A stretch of DNA of 64,000 nucleotides from Glycomyces sp. TRM65418 (GTDB lineage: Bacteria > Actinomycetota > Actinomycetes > Mycobacteriales > Micromonosporaceae). Numbering within the stretch: the first letter of the stretch is position 1; each line of letters starts with the position of its first letter. Location: assembly GCF_019710475.1 (NCBI RefSeq), contig NZ_JAJFAX010000001.1, positions 124,001 through 188,000 on the forward strand. Direction: 5' to 3'. Both the position numbers and the translations under genes were made by a program. A model generated the notes under the pieces. That model searched no databases, was not told the DNA's origin, and worked only from the letters and a program-made list of their open reading frames with translations. Positions 44,807 through 54,726 of the stretch are shown here, piece after piece.

Positions 44807-46116
44807 ACCGTCACGACACCGAGCTGCCGCAGCTGGGCCAGTGGTCCTCGCCGGAGGAACTGCGCGGACTCCAAAACGAGCAGCTGGCACGCATCTTCGA
44901 CACCGCCGCCAAATCCCCGTTCTACGCCGAACGGCTCCAGTCGGGCATCGGCTTCGACCGGGACGGCCTGGAGACGCTCCCGGTCACCACCAAGCAGGAC
45001 CTGCGGGACAACTACCCCTTCGGCATGCTCGCCGTGGACAAGGCCGAACTGGCCACCTACCACGAGTCCAGCGGCACCGCCGGCACGCCGACCCCCTCGT
45101 ACTACACCGGCGACGACTGGATCGACCTGGCCGAGCGCTACGCCCGCAAGATCGTCCCGATCGGGCCCGACGACACCTTCCTGGTGCGCACCCCCTACGC
45201 CCTCATGATCACCGGCCACCTCGCGCAGGCCGCCGCCCGCCTCGAAGGGGCCACCGTCGTGCCCGGGGACAACCGGTCACTGGCCATGCCGTACTCACGA
45301 GTGGTGCGCGTGCTCCGCGACCTCGAGGTCTCCCTGACCTGGTCCATGCCCACCGAGATCCTGCTGTGGACCGCCGCGGTCCGCGCCGCGGGCGGCGACC
45401 CCGCCACCGACTTCCCGGCCCTGCGGGCGTTCTTCGTCGGCGGCGAGCCCCTCAGCCCCGCCCGGCGGGCCCGGATCACCGAGATCTGGGGCGTCCCGGT
45501 GGTGGAGGAGTTCGGCTCCACCGAGACCGGCAGCCTGGCCGGCCAGTGCGAGCGAGGCCGCCTGCACCTGTGGGCCGACCGCGCGATCTTCGAGGTGCAC
45601 GACACCGAGACCGGCCGCATCGCCCCCGCCGGCCGCGGACAGCTCGTGGTCACCCCGCTGTACCGCAAGGCCATGCCGCTGCTGCGCTACGACCTCGCCG
45701 ACCTCGTCGAGGTCTCCTGGGACGCGTGCGACTGCGACTGGGTGCTGCCGACCGTCAAGATCCTGGGGCGCGCCGCCTTCGGTTACCCCGTCGGCGACGC
45801 CCGGGTCACCCAGCACCAGGTCGAGGAGCTGGTCTTCTCACTCCCGGCCTCCTACGAGGTGCTGTTCTGGCGCGCCCAGGCCCACCCCGATCGGCTGGAG
45901 GTCGAGATCGAGGTCCCCGGCGAGCACCGCGAAGCCGCCTGCGGCGAGCTGTCCGCCGCGATCGCCGACACTCTCGGCGCGAACGCCCAGGTGACCGGCG
46001 TCCCCGTCGGGACGCTGGTGCCGCACGAGACGCTGACGGCGATCAGAGACGTCGTCAAGCCCCGCAGCCTCTTCGGTGCCGACGAGGACTGGGGCAAGGC
46101 GATCCTCTACTACTGA
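44803..46116 (+). CDS. PaaK-type acyl-CoA/AMP ligase for an aminohydroxybenzoate
   Basis: A 437-aa adenylate-forming enzyme of the phenylacetate-CoA ligase family. The ATP loop is [20 protein letters not shown], the mid motifs are [16 protein letters not shown] and [13 protein letters not shown], and [10 protein letters not shown] lies near the C-terminal hinge. It would activate the carboxyl of 3-hydroxyanthranilate or 3,4-AHBA as acyl-AMP or thioester. As the only acyl-activating enzyme in the cluster, it is the probable coupling enzyme. It starts inside the stop of the amidohydrolase gene, as expected for partners in one reaction. Confidence 0.9.
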   Translation: MNRHDTELPQLGQWSSPEELRGLQNEQLARIFDTAAKSPFYAERLQSGIGFDRDGLETLPVTTKQDLRDNYPFGMLAVDKAELATYHESSGTAGTPTPSYYTGDDWIDLAERYARKIVPIGPDDTFLVRTPYALMITGHLAQAAARLEGATVVPGDNRSLAMPYSRVVRVLRDLEVSLTWSMPTEILLWTAAVRAAGGDPATDFPALRAFFVGGEPLSPARRARITEIWGVPVVEEFGSTETGSLAGQCERGRLHLWADRAIFEVHDTETGRIAPAGRGQLVVTPLYRKAMPLLRYDLADLVEVSWDACDCDWVLPTVKILGRAAFGYPVGDARVTQHQVEELVFSLPASYEVLFWRAQAHPDRLEVEIEVPGEHREAACGELSAAIADTLGANAQVTGVPVGTLVPHETLTAIRDVVKPRSLFGADEDWGKAILYY

Positions 46117-46128
46117 ACGGAGGCTCCA

Positions 46129-47316
46129 ATGGGACCAGAGGGCATGCGAGTGGCCATCGTGGGCGCCGGCATCGCCGGGCTCACCGCCGCGATCGCCTTG
46201 CGCGAGATCGGCGCCGACTGCCACGTATACGAACGCGCCACCCACCTGCGCGAGATCGGTGCGGGAATCCAGCTGTCGCCCAATGGGACGCGGATCCTGC
46301 ACCGGCTCGGCCTGGCCGAGCCGCTCGCACGGGTCGCGACCCGGCCGCGGGCGGTGGAGGTGCGCCGCTGGGACGACGACAGCCTGATCGGCAGGACGCC
46401 GCTGGGCGAGCCCTGCGAGGAGCTGTACGGCGCCCCGTACTACGTCCTGCGCCGAGCCGACCTGCACCAGACGCTGCTGGAACGGCTGCCGCAGGGCATC
46501 GTCCACCTCGGTCTCAAGTGCACGCGCGTCGACGTCGACCGCGAGCGCCCCCGCGTGGACTTCGCCAACGGCCACACCGTGGAAGCGGACCTGGTGCTGG
46601 CGGCCGACGGCATCCGCTCCAGCGTGCGCTCCCAGCTGCTCGGAGACGAGCCGCGGTTCTCGGGCATCAGCGTCTACCGCGGGGTGGTGCCCTCGCACCT
46701 GGTCGACCACGACCCCGAGGGGCCCCGGGTGCTCATCCGCACCGGACCCGGCCGGCACGCCGTCGCCTACCCCGTCGACAACGGGCGCCTCGTCAGCTTC
46801 GTGGCCACCACCCCGGACCGGGGAGAGTGGCGCGAGGAGTCTTGGACCGCCGAGGGCGACCCCGTCGACCTCCTGTCCCATTACGAAGGGTGGGCGCCGC
46901 CGCTGCGGGCGCTGTTCGAGGCCGCCGAGTCGGTGACCCGGTGGGCGCTGTACGACCGGCCCTCGGTCCAGGGCTGGACCACTCCCAATCTGGCTCTGGT
47001 CGGCGACGCCGCCCACCCCATGCTGCCCTTCGGCGCCCAGGGCGCCAGCCAGGCCGTCGAGGACGTCGCCGCGCTGGCCGCCTGCCTGGATCAGGTCTCG
47101 CCCGACGACCTGCCGAAGGCGCTCCAGCGGTACGAGACGGTGCGCCGCGAGCGCACCCGGACCGTCCAGAGCTTCGTGCAGAAGAACGAACGGGACCACC
47201 ACGCGGACGACGGCCGGGAGCAGATCGACCGGGACCGCCGGGCGCTGGACGAATGGAGTCTGGAGGGGCGTGGGTGGCTGTTCGGTTACCACGCCGAGAA
47301 GGAGGCAGTCGAATGA
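46129..47316 (+). CDS. FAD-dependent monooxygenase, salicylate-hydroxylase type
   Basis: A 395-aa single-component flavin hydroxylase. It has [58 protein letters not shown] and [20 protein letters not shown], the signature set of NahG/3-hydroxybenzoate-6-hydroxylase relatives. These enzymes hydroxylate ortho or para to a phenol and sometimes remove the carboxyl group. Unlike the two longer monooxygenases of the cluster, it has no thioredoxin-like tail. GGAGG lies five bases before the ATG at 46129. It is translationally coupled to the downstream dehydrogenase (ATGA). Confidence 0.9.
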   Translation: MGPEGMRVAIVGAGIAGLTAAIALREIGADCHVYERATHLREIGAGIQLSPNGTRILHRLGLAEPLARVATRPRAVEVRRWDDDSLIGRTPLGEPCEELYGAPYYVLRRADLHQTLLERLPQGIVHLGLKCTRVDVDRERPRVDFANGHTVEADLVLAADGIRSSVRSQLLGDEPRFSGISVYRGVVPSHLVDHDPEGPRVLIRTGPGRHAVAYPVDNGRLVSFVATTPDRGEWREESWTAEGDPVDLLSHYEGWAPPLRALFEAAESVTRWALYDRPSVQGWTTPNLALVGDAAHPMLPFGAQGASQAVEDVAALAACLDQVSPDDLPKALQRYETVRRERTRTVQSFVQKNERDHHADDGREQIDRDRRALDEWSLEGRGWLFGYHAEKEAVE

Positions 47317-48113
47317 GTCAGACCATTGTGGATGACAACCACTTCTCCGGAAAGGTCGCGCTGGTCACCGGTGCGGCCCAGGGCATCGGCGGGGCCGTGG
47401 CCCGGCTGCTGGCGAGGCGGGGCGCCGCCGTCGCCGCCTGCGATTCCAACGCCGACGCGCTCGCCGCGCACGTCGCGGAGCTGACCGCCCACGGCGGCAA
47501 GGTCACCGGCTTCCCGATGGACGTCGCCGACACGGGCGCCGTGGACTCAGTGGTCGAGACCGTCGAACGGGAGCTCGGGCCCATCGAGATCCTGGTCAAC
47601 GTGGCCGGGGTGCTGCGCACCGGACCCGTGACCGAGCTCGACGACCAGGACTGGGACCTCGTCTTCTCCGTCAACACCCGCGGCGTGTTCGGCGTCAGCC
47701 GCGCCGTGGCCAGGCTGATGCGGCCGAGGGGCACCGGCGTCATCGTGACGGTGGCCTCCAACGCCGCGGGGGTGCCGCGGATGAACATGTCGGCCTACGC
47801 GGCGTCGAAGGCCGCGTCGGTCATGTTCACCAAGTGCCTCGGGCTTGAGCTGGCCGGCTCGGGCATCCGCTGCAACGTGGTCTCTCCCGGATCCACGGAC
47901 ACCGCCATGCAGCGGGCGATGTGGCGGGACGGCGACGCCGCCGGCCGGCAGGCCGTGCTCGACGGCTCCATGGAGACGTATCGCGTCGGGATCCCCCTGC
48001 GGCGCATGGCGCAGCCGGAGCAGGTGGCCGAGGCCGTCCTGTTCCTGGCCTCGGACCGGGCCTCGCAGATCACCATGCACGATCTCTATGTGGACGGAGG
48101 CGCGTCGCTGTAG
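47313..48113 (+). CDS. EntA/DhbA-like 2,3-dihydroarene-diol dehydrogenase (SDR)
   Basis: A 266-aa short-chain dehydrogenase. The NAD site is TGAAQGIG (19-26), then [19 protein letters not shown], and the catalytic Ser/Tyr/Lys are in [20 protein letters not shown] (Y162, K166). The closest familiar group is 2,3-dihydro-2,3-dihydroxybenzoate dehydrogenase. In a cluster with PhzE and PhzD, such an enzyme aromatises trans-2,3-dihydro-3-hydroxyanthranilate to 3-hydroxyanthranilate (3-HAA), as proposed for calcimycin-type and benzoxazole pathways. This is inference from family and neighbours. Confidence 0.88.
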   Translation: MSQTIVDDNHFSGKVALVTGAAQGIGGAVARLLARRGAAVAACDSNADALAAHVAELTAHGGKVTGFPMDVADTGAVDSVVETVERELGPIEILVNVAGVLRTGPVTELDDQDWDLVFSVNTRGVFGVSRAVARLMRPRGTGVIVTVASNAAGVPRMNMSAYAASKAASVMFTKCLGLELAGSGIRCNVVSPGSTDTAMQRAMWRDGDAAGRQAVLDGSMETYRVGIPLRRMAQPEQVAEAVLFLASDRASQITMHDLYVDGGASL

Positions 48114-48131
48114 CGAACGCGCCCGACGCTC

Positions 48132-48170
48132 GGGCGCGGGCCCCGCATCGTCGCGGGTCCGCCCGCGCCC
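48132..48170 (+). terminator. Imperfect hairpin inside the operon, before phzD
   Basis: GGGCGCGGGCCCCGC (48132-48146) can pair with 48153-48170 apart from a 3-nt bulge. It may terminate part of the transcripts or stabilise the upstream message. The 82-bp gap here is the longest in this operon. Confidence 0.4.
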
Positions 48171-48195
48171 GCCACCCGCGAAGCAAAGGAACAGC

Positions 48196-48858
48196 ATGAC
48201 CATTCCCGCCATCGCCGGTTACCGGATTCCAGAGTCGCTGCCGCCCAACGCGGTGGAGTGGCGGCCGGAGCCCGATCGAGCGGTGCTGCTCGTTCACGAC
48301 ATGCAGCAGTACTTCATGGACAAGTTCCCCTCGGGGGCCGAGCCGGCGAGCACCGTGGTGAGCAACATCGCGCTGCTCCAGTCGGCCGCGCGTTCCGTGG
48401 GCGCCCCGGTGGCCTTCACCGCCCAGCGGGGGGACGCGACCCCCGGCGAGCGGGGGCTCCTGCGCGACTTCTGGGGCCCGGGCATGAGCGCCGATCCGGC
48501 GCACACCCGGATCGTGCGCGGCCTCGAGCCCGGCCCCGAGGATCTGGTGCTGCGCAAGCACCGTTACAGCGCGTTCCACCGCACCAACCTGTCCGAATGG
48601 ATGGCCGAAGCCGGGCGCGACCAGTTGATCGTGTGCGGCGTGTACGCGCACATCGGCTGTCTCATGACCGCCTTCGACGCCTTCTCCAACGACATTCAGC
48701 CGTTCCTGGTCGCCGACGCCGTCGCCGACTTCACCGCCGAGGACCACCGTCTGGCCCTCGAACTGGCGGCCAGGCGCTGCGCGGCCGTGGTGCGGTCGCG
48801 GGACGTCGAAGCAGCCCTGGTCGGCAGCCCGGCGGCACTGACCAATTCGGACTTCTAG
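48196..48858 (+). CDS. phzD: PhzD-like isochorismatase (ADIC hydrolase)
   Basis: It hydrolyses 2-amino-2-deoxyisochorismate to pyruvate and trans-2,3-dihydro-3-hydroxyanthranilate (DHHA). The 220-aa protein opens [20 protein letters not shown] as PhzD does. The catalytic Asp is D35 ([10 protein letters not shown]) and the Lys is K121 ([14 protein letters not shown]), with [20 protein letters not shown] after them. None of the other phenazine genes (phzA/B/F/G) is present, so DHHA is diverted, most simply to 3-HAA by the SDR next door. AAAGGAAC precedes the ATG. It is the last gene of the rightward operon. Confidence 0.93.
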   Translation: MTIPAIAGYRIPESLPPNAVEWRPEPDRAVLLVHDMQQYFMDKFPSGAEPASTVVSNIALLQSAARSVGAPVAFTAQRGDATPGERGLLRDFWGPGMSADPAHTRIVRGLEPGPEDLVLRKHRYSAFHRTNLSEWMAEAGRDQLIVCGVYAHIGCLMTAFDAFSNDIQPFLVADAVADFTAEDHRLALELAARRCAAVVRSRDVEAALVGSPAALTNSDF

Positions 48859-49116
48859 GAGCGGTCGACCGCGGTCACAGTCCTGGCGTTCGAGAGGGCT
48901 GCCGAGTGGCCGGACAACAGCGGCAGTGGACAGGGGGCGCGGCTGTCCGCCGCGCCCTCCCCGTTGCGAACCCGAACCCCCGGATGGACGCCGCGTCGGA
49001 TCGGGCTCGGCTCCGTCCCCGCTGGTCTTCCGCATTCGTCGCCCAGCAGCCCTTCGAACGTGCGGGTCCGCCGCTGCGTATTGCCCGCCGGAAGCCGACG
49101 TGAGCGATTCCAGCGT

Positions 49117-52100
49117 TCAGCTCTGGGCCACCTGGACGAGATCCGGAGCCTGTCCACGCCGGGCGAGCAGCGCCCGGCCGACGGGCAGTTGGCGGCTGGC
49201 GGCGCCATTGACGAGGCGGCCCTCGAGGCGGTCGCCGGAAAAGAGCAGCCCGGGGCTGGACATGTCGGCGACCTGGCGCAGCAGCGGCTCGTACAGGGCG
49301 CGGCTGGCGCCGCCGGTTCGGCGGGCGATGACGAGGTGGAACCCGAGGTCGAGGCCCTGAGGCACGAGTTCGGCCAGGGGCGCCAGGGGGTTGCCCGCGG
49401 CGGAGCCGGCGACGATGTCGTAGTCGTCGACGACGACGAAGATCTCCGGGCCGGTCCACCAGGAGCGCTCGCGCAGCTGACGCGGCGTCACGTCGGCGCC
49501 GGGCAGGCGCTGCCGCAGCGCGGTGGCGAGTTCGGCGGCGTTCTGGGCGGCGTGCGCGGCGGTGTTGCAGTAGGTGACGAGGTGGTCCTCGGGGACGGCC
49601 TCGAGGTGGGTGCGGCGGTAGTCGACCAGGAAGACGCCGGTCTCGGTGGCGGGCCTGCGGACGATCTGCCGCATGATCGTGCGCAGGACGGTCGACTTGC
49701 CGGTCTGAGTGTCGCCGAAGACGATCAGGTGCGGATCGGCGGTGAAGTCGACGGCGGCGGGGCCGAGGTCGCTCTCGGCGACGCCGACAACGGGCGCGAG
49801 GGCGTACGGATCGCCCGACGTCGCGGGGACGTCGGGGACGAGATCGCGCAGCCGGACCTGGGCCGGGAGGGCCTTGACCGGGGCGACGCGGGGTCCGGGC
49901 CAGCGGGCCGAGACGGTCTTGGCGAGCCCGGCGAAGCCGGCGGCGAGGTCGTCGGTGCCGGTCCCCTCGTCGATGCGCGGCAGGGCGATGTGGCCGAAAA
50001 GCTTGTCGGACAGCACGACTCGTCCGGGGACATCCTTGGGCAGCTGCTCGATCATCTTGCGGTCGATGCCGGAGTCGTAGGCGTCCGCCAGCCGCAGTTC
50101 GATGCGTCCGGAGAAGGCGGCGGCGAGCCGGGCGCGCACCTGGGTGGAGTTGACGGCGGTGAGGACGACGTGGACGCCGAGGGCCGGTCCGCGAGCGGCG
50201 ATCTCGCCGACGATGTCGCCCGCCTCGTCGTCGGCCTCGGTGAGCGCGCCCCAGCCGTCGATGGCGAGGACGACGTCGCCGGGGATGGCGACCCTGCCGG
50301 CCGCGGCGGCGCGGCGCAGTCCCGCCGCGGAGTCGATCCCGCCCCCGCGCATGGCCGCTTCGCGGGCGTCCAGAAGGTTCTTGACCTCGGCGAGGGTGCG
50401 TCCGACGAGTTCGGGGTCCGCCCGGCCGGCGGCGACGGCCACCTGGGGCAGCTCGGCGAGGCTCGACAGGGCGCCGCCGCCGTAGTCGATGACGTAGCAG
50501 ACGACGGCCGAGGGCGGATAGCGCAGGGCGAGACCGGCGACGAGCGTGCGCACCAGTGTGGACTTGCCGGAGGCGGGGGCCCCGACGACCATGAGGTTGG
50601 CGTCGGCGCCCGACAGCTCCCATTCGAGCGGTCCCTGGTACTGCTCGCGGGGCTTGTCGCGCAGGCCGAGCACGGCGCTGACGACCCCGCCGGGCTTTGC
50701 GGCGTCGATGGCGCCGGGCACGGCCGACAGTGGCAGGGCGTCCGGCAGGGGCGGAAGCCAGACGGGCCGGACCGGTTCGACGTCGGCGCTCGCGAGGCTC
50801 TGGACCAGGACGCGCAGGACGCTGCGTTCGGTGTCGGGCCCCTCGGCGGTCGGTGATGTGAGCGCGTCGAGCGCGAGGGTCGGTACGGTGGGCGGCAGGG
50901 GCCAGGGCAGGACCGGGAGGCGGCGTTCCTCGGTCTCGCGCGGCGGCGTGTAGCGACCGGAGACCATGGCGGCCTTGAACCTCGTGAAGATCGTGGTGTC
51001 CACTTTGAGGTAGCCGGAGCCGGGTTCGGGCGGAAGCTGGTAGGCGTCGGGCACGCCGATCGCCTCGCGGCTCTCCCCTTCGGAGAAGGTGCGCAGCCCG
51101 ATCCGGTAGGACAGGTGCGATTCGAGGCCGCGCAGGTGCTGCGCCTCGAGGCGCTGGGTGGCCAGCAGCAGGTGCACGCCGATGGAGCGGCCGATGCGGC
51201 CCACGGCGACGAACAGCTCGGCGAAGTCGGGCTTGGCGGTGAGCAGCTCCGAGAACTCGTCGATGATGACCAGCAGGTGCGGGAGCGGTTCGAGTGCTGG
51301 ATCGCCCTGCCGCAGTTGGGCGTAGGTGTGGACGTTGGGCAGGTTCCCTGCGTCCTTGAGGAGCTGCTGGCGGCGCGCCATCTCGCCGTAGAGCGCCTCG
51401 GCGAAGCGGTCGACGAGGCTGAGGTCGTCGGCGAGGTTGGTGATCGAGCCGGCCACGTGCGGCAGGGCGTCGCATTCGGCGAACGTCGCCCCGCCCTTGA
51501 AGTCCACGGTGAGCAGGGCGAGCCGCTCGGGGAGGTGGCGGACGGCGAGGGCGGCGACGAGGGTGCGCAGGGTCTCGGACTTGCCCGAGCCGGTGGCGCC
51601 GACGATGAGTCCGTGGGGCCCCATGCCGCCGAGCGCCGACTCCTTGAGGTCGAGTTCGACGGTCTGGCCTTCGGCGTCGACGGCGAAGGGCACGCGCAGC
51701 AGCTCGGATTCGGGGCGGGGCGCCCAGGCGGCGTGCCAGTCGATGTCGGCCGGGTCGGCGACGCCGAGGATGTCGGTCAGGCCGTGGACGCCGCTGAGGG
51801 CGTGCGAGGCGTCGTCCGGGGCCAGGCGGTGCGGGCTGAGGGCGCGGGCGATCGCGACCAGCTCGGCGGCGTCGATACGGTCGGCGCGCCCGGTTCGGCT
51901 CGACTCGGCCGCGTGGCCTTCGCTCCGATCGATGGTGGTCACGGTGATCTCGGGGCCGTCGACGGTGATGCGGGCGGCGGTGTGCTCGGGCTCTTGGCGC
52001 TGCTCGGCCACGAGGGTGCAGAGGTGGACGCCGAGGAGCGCGGGATCGACGTCGGGGACCAGGCTCGGCAGGGCGACCTGCTGTTCGCCGTCGACGATGA

Positions 52101-53061
52101 CGAACAGGCGGCGGGCGCCGGGGCCGGGCGGGGCGCCGCGGCGGCGGCGGAGCTCGGCGGCGCGCACGGCGAGGTCGCCGGAGAGCAGTTCGGCGAGTTC
52201 GGCGGTGCTCGGGCAGATGAGCGGGACCGGCAGGTCGGGGTTGTGGCCGTCGGCGAGCAGGTGGGGCAGCCAGGCGAGGCCGCTCCAGTGGGCGGCGACG
52301 CCGGGGGCGGCGACGACGGCGATCTGGAGGTCTTCGGGGGCGACGAGTGCGGCCAGTTGGGCGAGGAGGGTCTGGGCGGTCCGGCGGGCCTCGCCGTAGT
52401 CGCCGACGACGGACAGCTCGCCGATCCGCCCGATCGGGACGGTCAGCGGCTGGTCGCCGAGGGTGGCATAGCGTTCGACGAGTTCTTCGGCGCCGGACTG
52501 GCACACCGGGTCGTACACGGCCAGCGGGTTGGGGTCGAGCTGGAGCGACAGGGGCCGGCTCAACGGGGTTTCCGCCAGGCCGCAGCGCACGGTGAGCAGG
52601 TCGGCGTCGGTGGCGCGGCGCTCCCAGCGGCGGGCCGGATCGCAGGCGATGCCGAGCAGGAGACCCGGGTGCGGGTGGCGGGCGGCGTTGAAGTCGCGCT
52701 GCGCGCGGACCGCCTCGCGGATGGTGTGCCGGGCGTCTTCGAGGTAGTCCTGGTAGCGCTCGCGTTCCTGGCGGAGCTTGCGGCGCGGCCCCGAGCGCAG
52801 GGCGATGAACAGGACGACGCCCATGGCGACGCTCGCGACCAGCATCAGCAGCCCCGCGGTGGCGTACAGGGGGCGAGAGAGGTTCGACAGGACCATGACC
52901 ATCGCGCCGCCGCCGGACATGATCGGCATCATGAGCATCGGCGCGCCCATGACCGGCGGCGGTCCGTCGCCGATGACGGGAGGGGCGGCCAGGGTGATCG
53001 GCTCGGTGGCGATCGCGGGGAGCGGCCGGCGCGCCGGCCGGCGGACGACCTCGGTGCCCAT
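49117..53061 (-). CDS. eccC: Type VII secretion ATPase EccC (fused EccCa-EccCb)
   Basis: The motor of the ESX/type VII secretion machine. At 1314 aa it is a fused form. The N-terminal cytosolic tail and two hydrophobic segments (about 65-105, including GLLMLVASVAMGVVLFIALR) are followed by three FtsK/SpoIIIE-type ATPase domains. Their Walker A motifs are GATGSGKSETL (near 485), GAPASGKSTLV (near 825) and GDTQTGKSTVL (near 1112). The first domain reads the WXG100 substrate signal in known systems. The ATG at 53061 shares one base with the eccD stop; sequence further upstream in the frame is only antisense-like and was excluded. Confidence 0.95.
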   Translation of the reverse strand: MGTEVVRRPARRPLPAIATEPITLAAPPVIGDGPPPVMGAPMLMMPIMSGGGAMVMVLSNLSRPLYATAGLLMLVASVAMGVVLFIALRSGPRRKLRQERERYQDYLEDARHTIREAVRAQRDFNAARHPHPGLLLGIACDPARRWERRATDADLLTVRCGLAETPLSRPLSLQLDPNPLAVYDPVCQSGAEELVERYATLGDQPLTVPIGRIGELSVVGDYGEARRTAQTLLAQLAALVAPEDLQIAVVAAPGVAAHWSGLAWLPHLLADGHNPDLPVPLICPSTAELAELLSGDLAVRAAELRRRRGAPPGPGARRLFVIVDGEQQVALPSLVPDVDPALLGVHLCTLVAEQRQEPEHTAARITVDGPEITVTTIDRSEGHAAESSRTGRADRIDAAELVAIARALSPHRLAPDDASHALSGVHGLTDILGVADPADIDWHAAWAPRPESELLRVPFAVDAEGQTVELDLKESALGGMGPHGLIVGATGSGKSETLRTLVAALAVRHLPERLALLTVDFKGGATFAECDALPHVAGSITNLADDLSLVDRFAEALYGEMARRQQLLKDAGNLPNVHTYAQLRQGDPALEPLPHLLVIIDEFSELLTAKPDFAELFVAVGRIGRSIGVHLLLATQRLEAQHLRGLESHLSYRIGLRTFSEGESREAIGVPDAYQLPPEPGSGYLKVDTTIFTRFKAAMVSGRYTPPRETEERRLPVLPWPLPPTVPTLALDALTSPTAEGPDTERSVLRVLVQSLASADVEPVRPVWLPPLPDALPLSAVPGAIDAAKPGGVVSAVLGLRDKPREQYQGPLEWELSGADANLMVVGAPASGKSTLVRTLVAGLALRYPPSAVVCYVIDYGGGALSSLAELPQVAVAAGRADPELVGRTLAEVKNLLDAREAAMRGGGIDSAAGLRRAAAAGRVAIPGDVVLAIDGWGALTEADDEAGDIVGEIAARGPALGVHVVLTAVNSTQVRARLAAAFSGRIELRLADAYDSGIDRKMIEQLPKDVPGRVVLSDKLFGHIALPRIDEGTGTDDLAAGFAGLAKTVSARWPGPRVAPVKALPAQVRLRDLVPDVPATSGDPYALAPVVGVAESDLGPAAVDFTADPHLIVFGDTQTGKSTVLRTIMRQIVRRPATETGVFLVDYRRTHLEAVPEDHLVTYCNTAAHAAQNAAELATALRQRLPGADVTPRQLRERSWWTGPEIFVVVDDYDIVAGSAAGNPLAPLAELVPQGLDLGFHLVIARRTGGASRALYEPLLRQVADMSSPGLLFSGDRLEGRLVNGAASRQLPVGRALLARRGQAPDLVQVAQS

Positions 53062-54389
53062 CAGGCGCCCGCCACGGCCGCGTAGAGGCCGAGGAGCTCG
53101 CCGGCGAGGGCCGTCAGGCCCGCGACGAGGAGGATCTCGGCGATGCCGACCACGCGCCTCCACCAGGCGGCGGAGACCTGGGAGCGGGAGATCGAGGCGA
53201 CGGACACATAGGCCATTCCCGAAAGGACGGCCAGCGCGGGAAGCCACTGGCGCAGCGGTTCGCTCGGTTCGATCCAGTTCCAGGCCGCCCAGGCGCCGGC
53301 GGCCATGCCGGCCAGGCGCAGGGGCGCGACGTGGCGGACGAGTTCGAAGATCCGCGAGCGGGTGAGCAGCGCGAGCGCGGTGCCGGTGCCCATCAGCTGT
53401 GCCCAGAAGGCGTCCTGGGCCGCCAGCAGCGCTCCGGCGGCCGCGGCGGTGGCGGTGAGACCCCAGATCGCACCGGTGATCCGCGAATCGGTGCGGCCCA
53501 GACGGTCGCGCAGGCGGGCGTCGGTGGTGGGCTCGCCTCCGCGGACCTCGCGATCGAGGGTGAACAGGCCGGCGGAGAACATGGACGCGCGCGGGGCCAG
53601 GGCGAAGGAGAACAGCGCGGCGAGGACCACGAGCACGGCGACTCGGGTCGGCGCGAGGCCCGCATGGGCCCACAAGGTCCAGGCGCCGGCGCCGAGGGCG
53701 ACCGCGATGCCCAGGCCGACGGCGTAGGAGGTCGCGAGCCTGGCGCCCGCGCGGGCCACGATCACCAGGAGCAGCGCCGCAAGCAGCGCGCCGAGCAGTT
53801 GCGTGGGGCGTGCGGCTCGACCGTCGGGCGCGAACGTGTCGGTCATGACGAACCCGACCCTTCCGGCCCACAGGCAGCCGCCGATGAGCGCGAGGTGGGT
53901 CATCAGGGCGTGTTGGCGGGTCGACCACCAGGACATGAGGACGGCCAGGACGGCGACCAAGCCGCCGGTGAGCAGAATCGAGCCGTCGACGCCGGGGCTG
54001 AACGCCGCGGCGGCCACCAGCAGGCCGGCCGTGGCGACGGCGACCAGGCGGCCGGTGCCGGGTTCCCAGCGGATGCCGGTCTCGTCGACGGCGTCCTCGA
54101 CGCCGTCGCGCACGTCCTCGACGGTCTCGGGCAGAGCGGCAGCGGTCGCGTCGTGGACCAGCAGCATCGAGCCGTCGGCGACGGTCTTGTCGCGCAATGT
54201 CTCCGAGGGCTCGAAGGTGGCGCCTTCGGGGGTGCTCACGGCCCAGCTCACCGCGGTGCCGTCGGTGTCGCCGCCGGTGTGGCGCAGCATCTCGGGCAGC
54301 AGTTCGGCTACGGGCAGGTCGTCGGGCAGGGCGAGATCGCGGGTGGTCTCGGGTCCGACGACGGTGACGGTGCTGTATTGACCGGGCAC
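53061..54389 (-). CDS. eccD: Type VII secretion integral membrane protein EccD
   Basis: EccD forms the membrane channel vestibule of ESX systems. The 442-aa protein has the typical ubiquitin-like N-terminal domain (about 1-80, YSTVTVVGPETTRDLALPDD). About eleven transmembrane helices follow (first at about 118, AVATAGLLVAAAAFSPGVDG). It is translationally coupled to eccC, and the upstream genes encode a small membrane protein and two WXG100-type proteins. EccB, EccE and the protease MycP do not occur in the window, so this locus is a partial system or depends on genes elsewhere. Confidence 0.92.
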   Translation of the reverse strand: MPGQYSTVTVVGPETTRDLALPDDLPVAELLPEMLRHTGGDTDGTAVSWAVSTPEGATFEPSETLRDKTVADGSMLLVHDATAAALPETVEDVRDGVEDAVDETGIRWEPGTGRLVAVATAGLLVAAAAFSPGVDGSILLTGGLVAVLAVLMSWWSTRQHALMTHLALIGGCLWAGRVGFVMTDTFAPDGRAARPTQLLGALLAALLLVIVARAGARLATSYAVGLGIAVALGAGAWTLWAHAGLAPTRVAVLVVLAALFSFALAPRASMFSAGLFTLDREVRGGEPTTDARLRDRLGRTDSRITGAIWGLTATAAAAGALLAAQDAFWAQLMGTGTALALLTRSRIFELVRHVAPLRLAGMAAGAWAAWNWIEPSEPLRQWLPALAVLSGMAYVSVASISRSQVSAAWWRRVVGIAEILLVAGLTALAGELLGLYAAVAGA

Positions 54390-54402
54390 TGTGGACCTTG
54401 TC

Positions 54403-54726
54403 TCAATCTTGGAACGGTGAGGAGAACGCGGGGGCGCCCTGTTCTTCGGCCTCTTGCTGGCGCTGCCGCTCGAAGGCGCCGGACACGGCGATCACCGCGA
54501 CGATGAGCGCCACCGCGATCGCTCCGATGAGCGCGGCCGGCCAGAGCGACTGGCGCTGGCGCCAGCTGCGCGCCGAACCGTGGAGGACCGCCGCGCGAAG
54601 CTGCCTGCGGCGCAGGGCGGCGGCCTGGAGCACGTAACGCTCGCCTTGGCCGGTGCGTCGCATGACCAGCGGCGCGACGTCCATGCCGGACTCGTCGCGC
54701 CGCTCGGCCTCGGTGCGGTCGGTCAC
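54403..54726 (-). CDS. Small single-pass membrane protein of the ESX locus
   Basis: A 107-aa protein. A basic cytosolic half (MDVAPLVMRRTGQGERYVLQ, then AAALRRRQLRAAVLHGSARS) precedes one transmembrane helix (about 70-92, AALIGAIAVALIVAVIAVSG) and a short outer tail ending FSSPFQD. The GTG at 54726 overlaps the WXG100 stop (GTGA). The RRQ-rich stretch before the helix recalls the N-terminal end of EccB, but the large periplasmic EccB domain is missing, so I do not call it EccB. It probably assists the EccC/EccD complex. Confidence 0.65.
   Translation of the reverse strand: MTDRTEAERRDESGMDVAPLVMRRTGQGERYVLQAAALRRRQLRAAVLHGSARSWRQRQSLWPAALIGAIAVALIVAVIAVSGAFERQRQQEAEEQGAPAFSSPFQD

Noticed and set aside
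37044-48858. A complete phenazine cluster
   Set aside because: PhzE and PhzD are present but PhzA/B, PhzF and PhzG are absent; the SDR and 3,4-AHBA genes point elsewhere.
53061-53928. Extension of eccC about 290 codons upstream
   Set aside because: The extra part is Arg/Pro-rich sequence antisense or out-of-frame to eccD; the ATG at 53061 with one-base overlap is the proper start.
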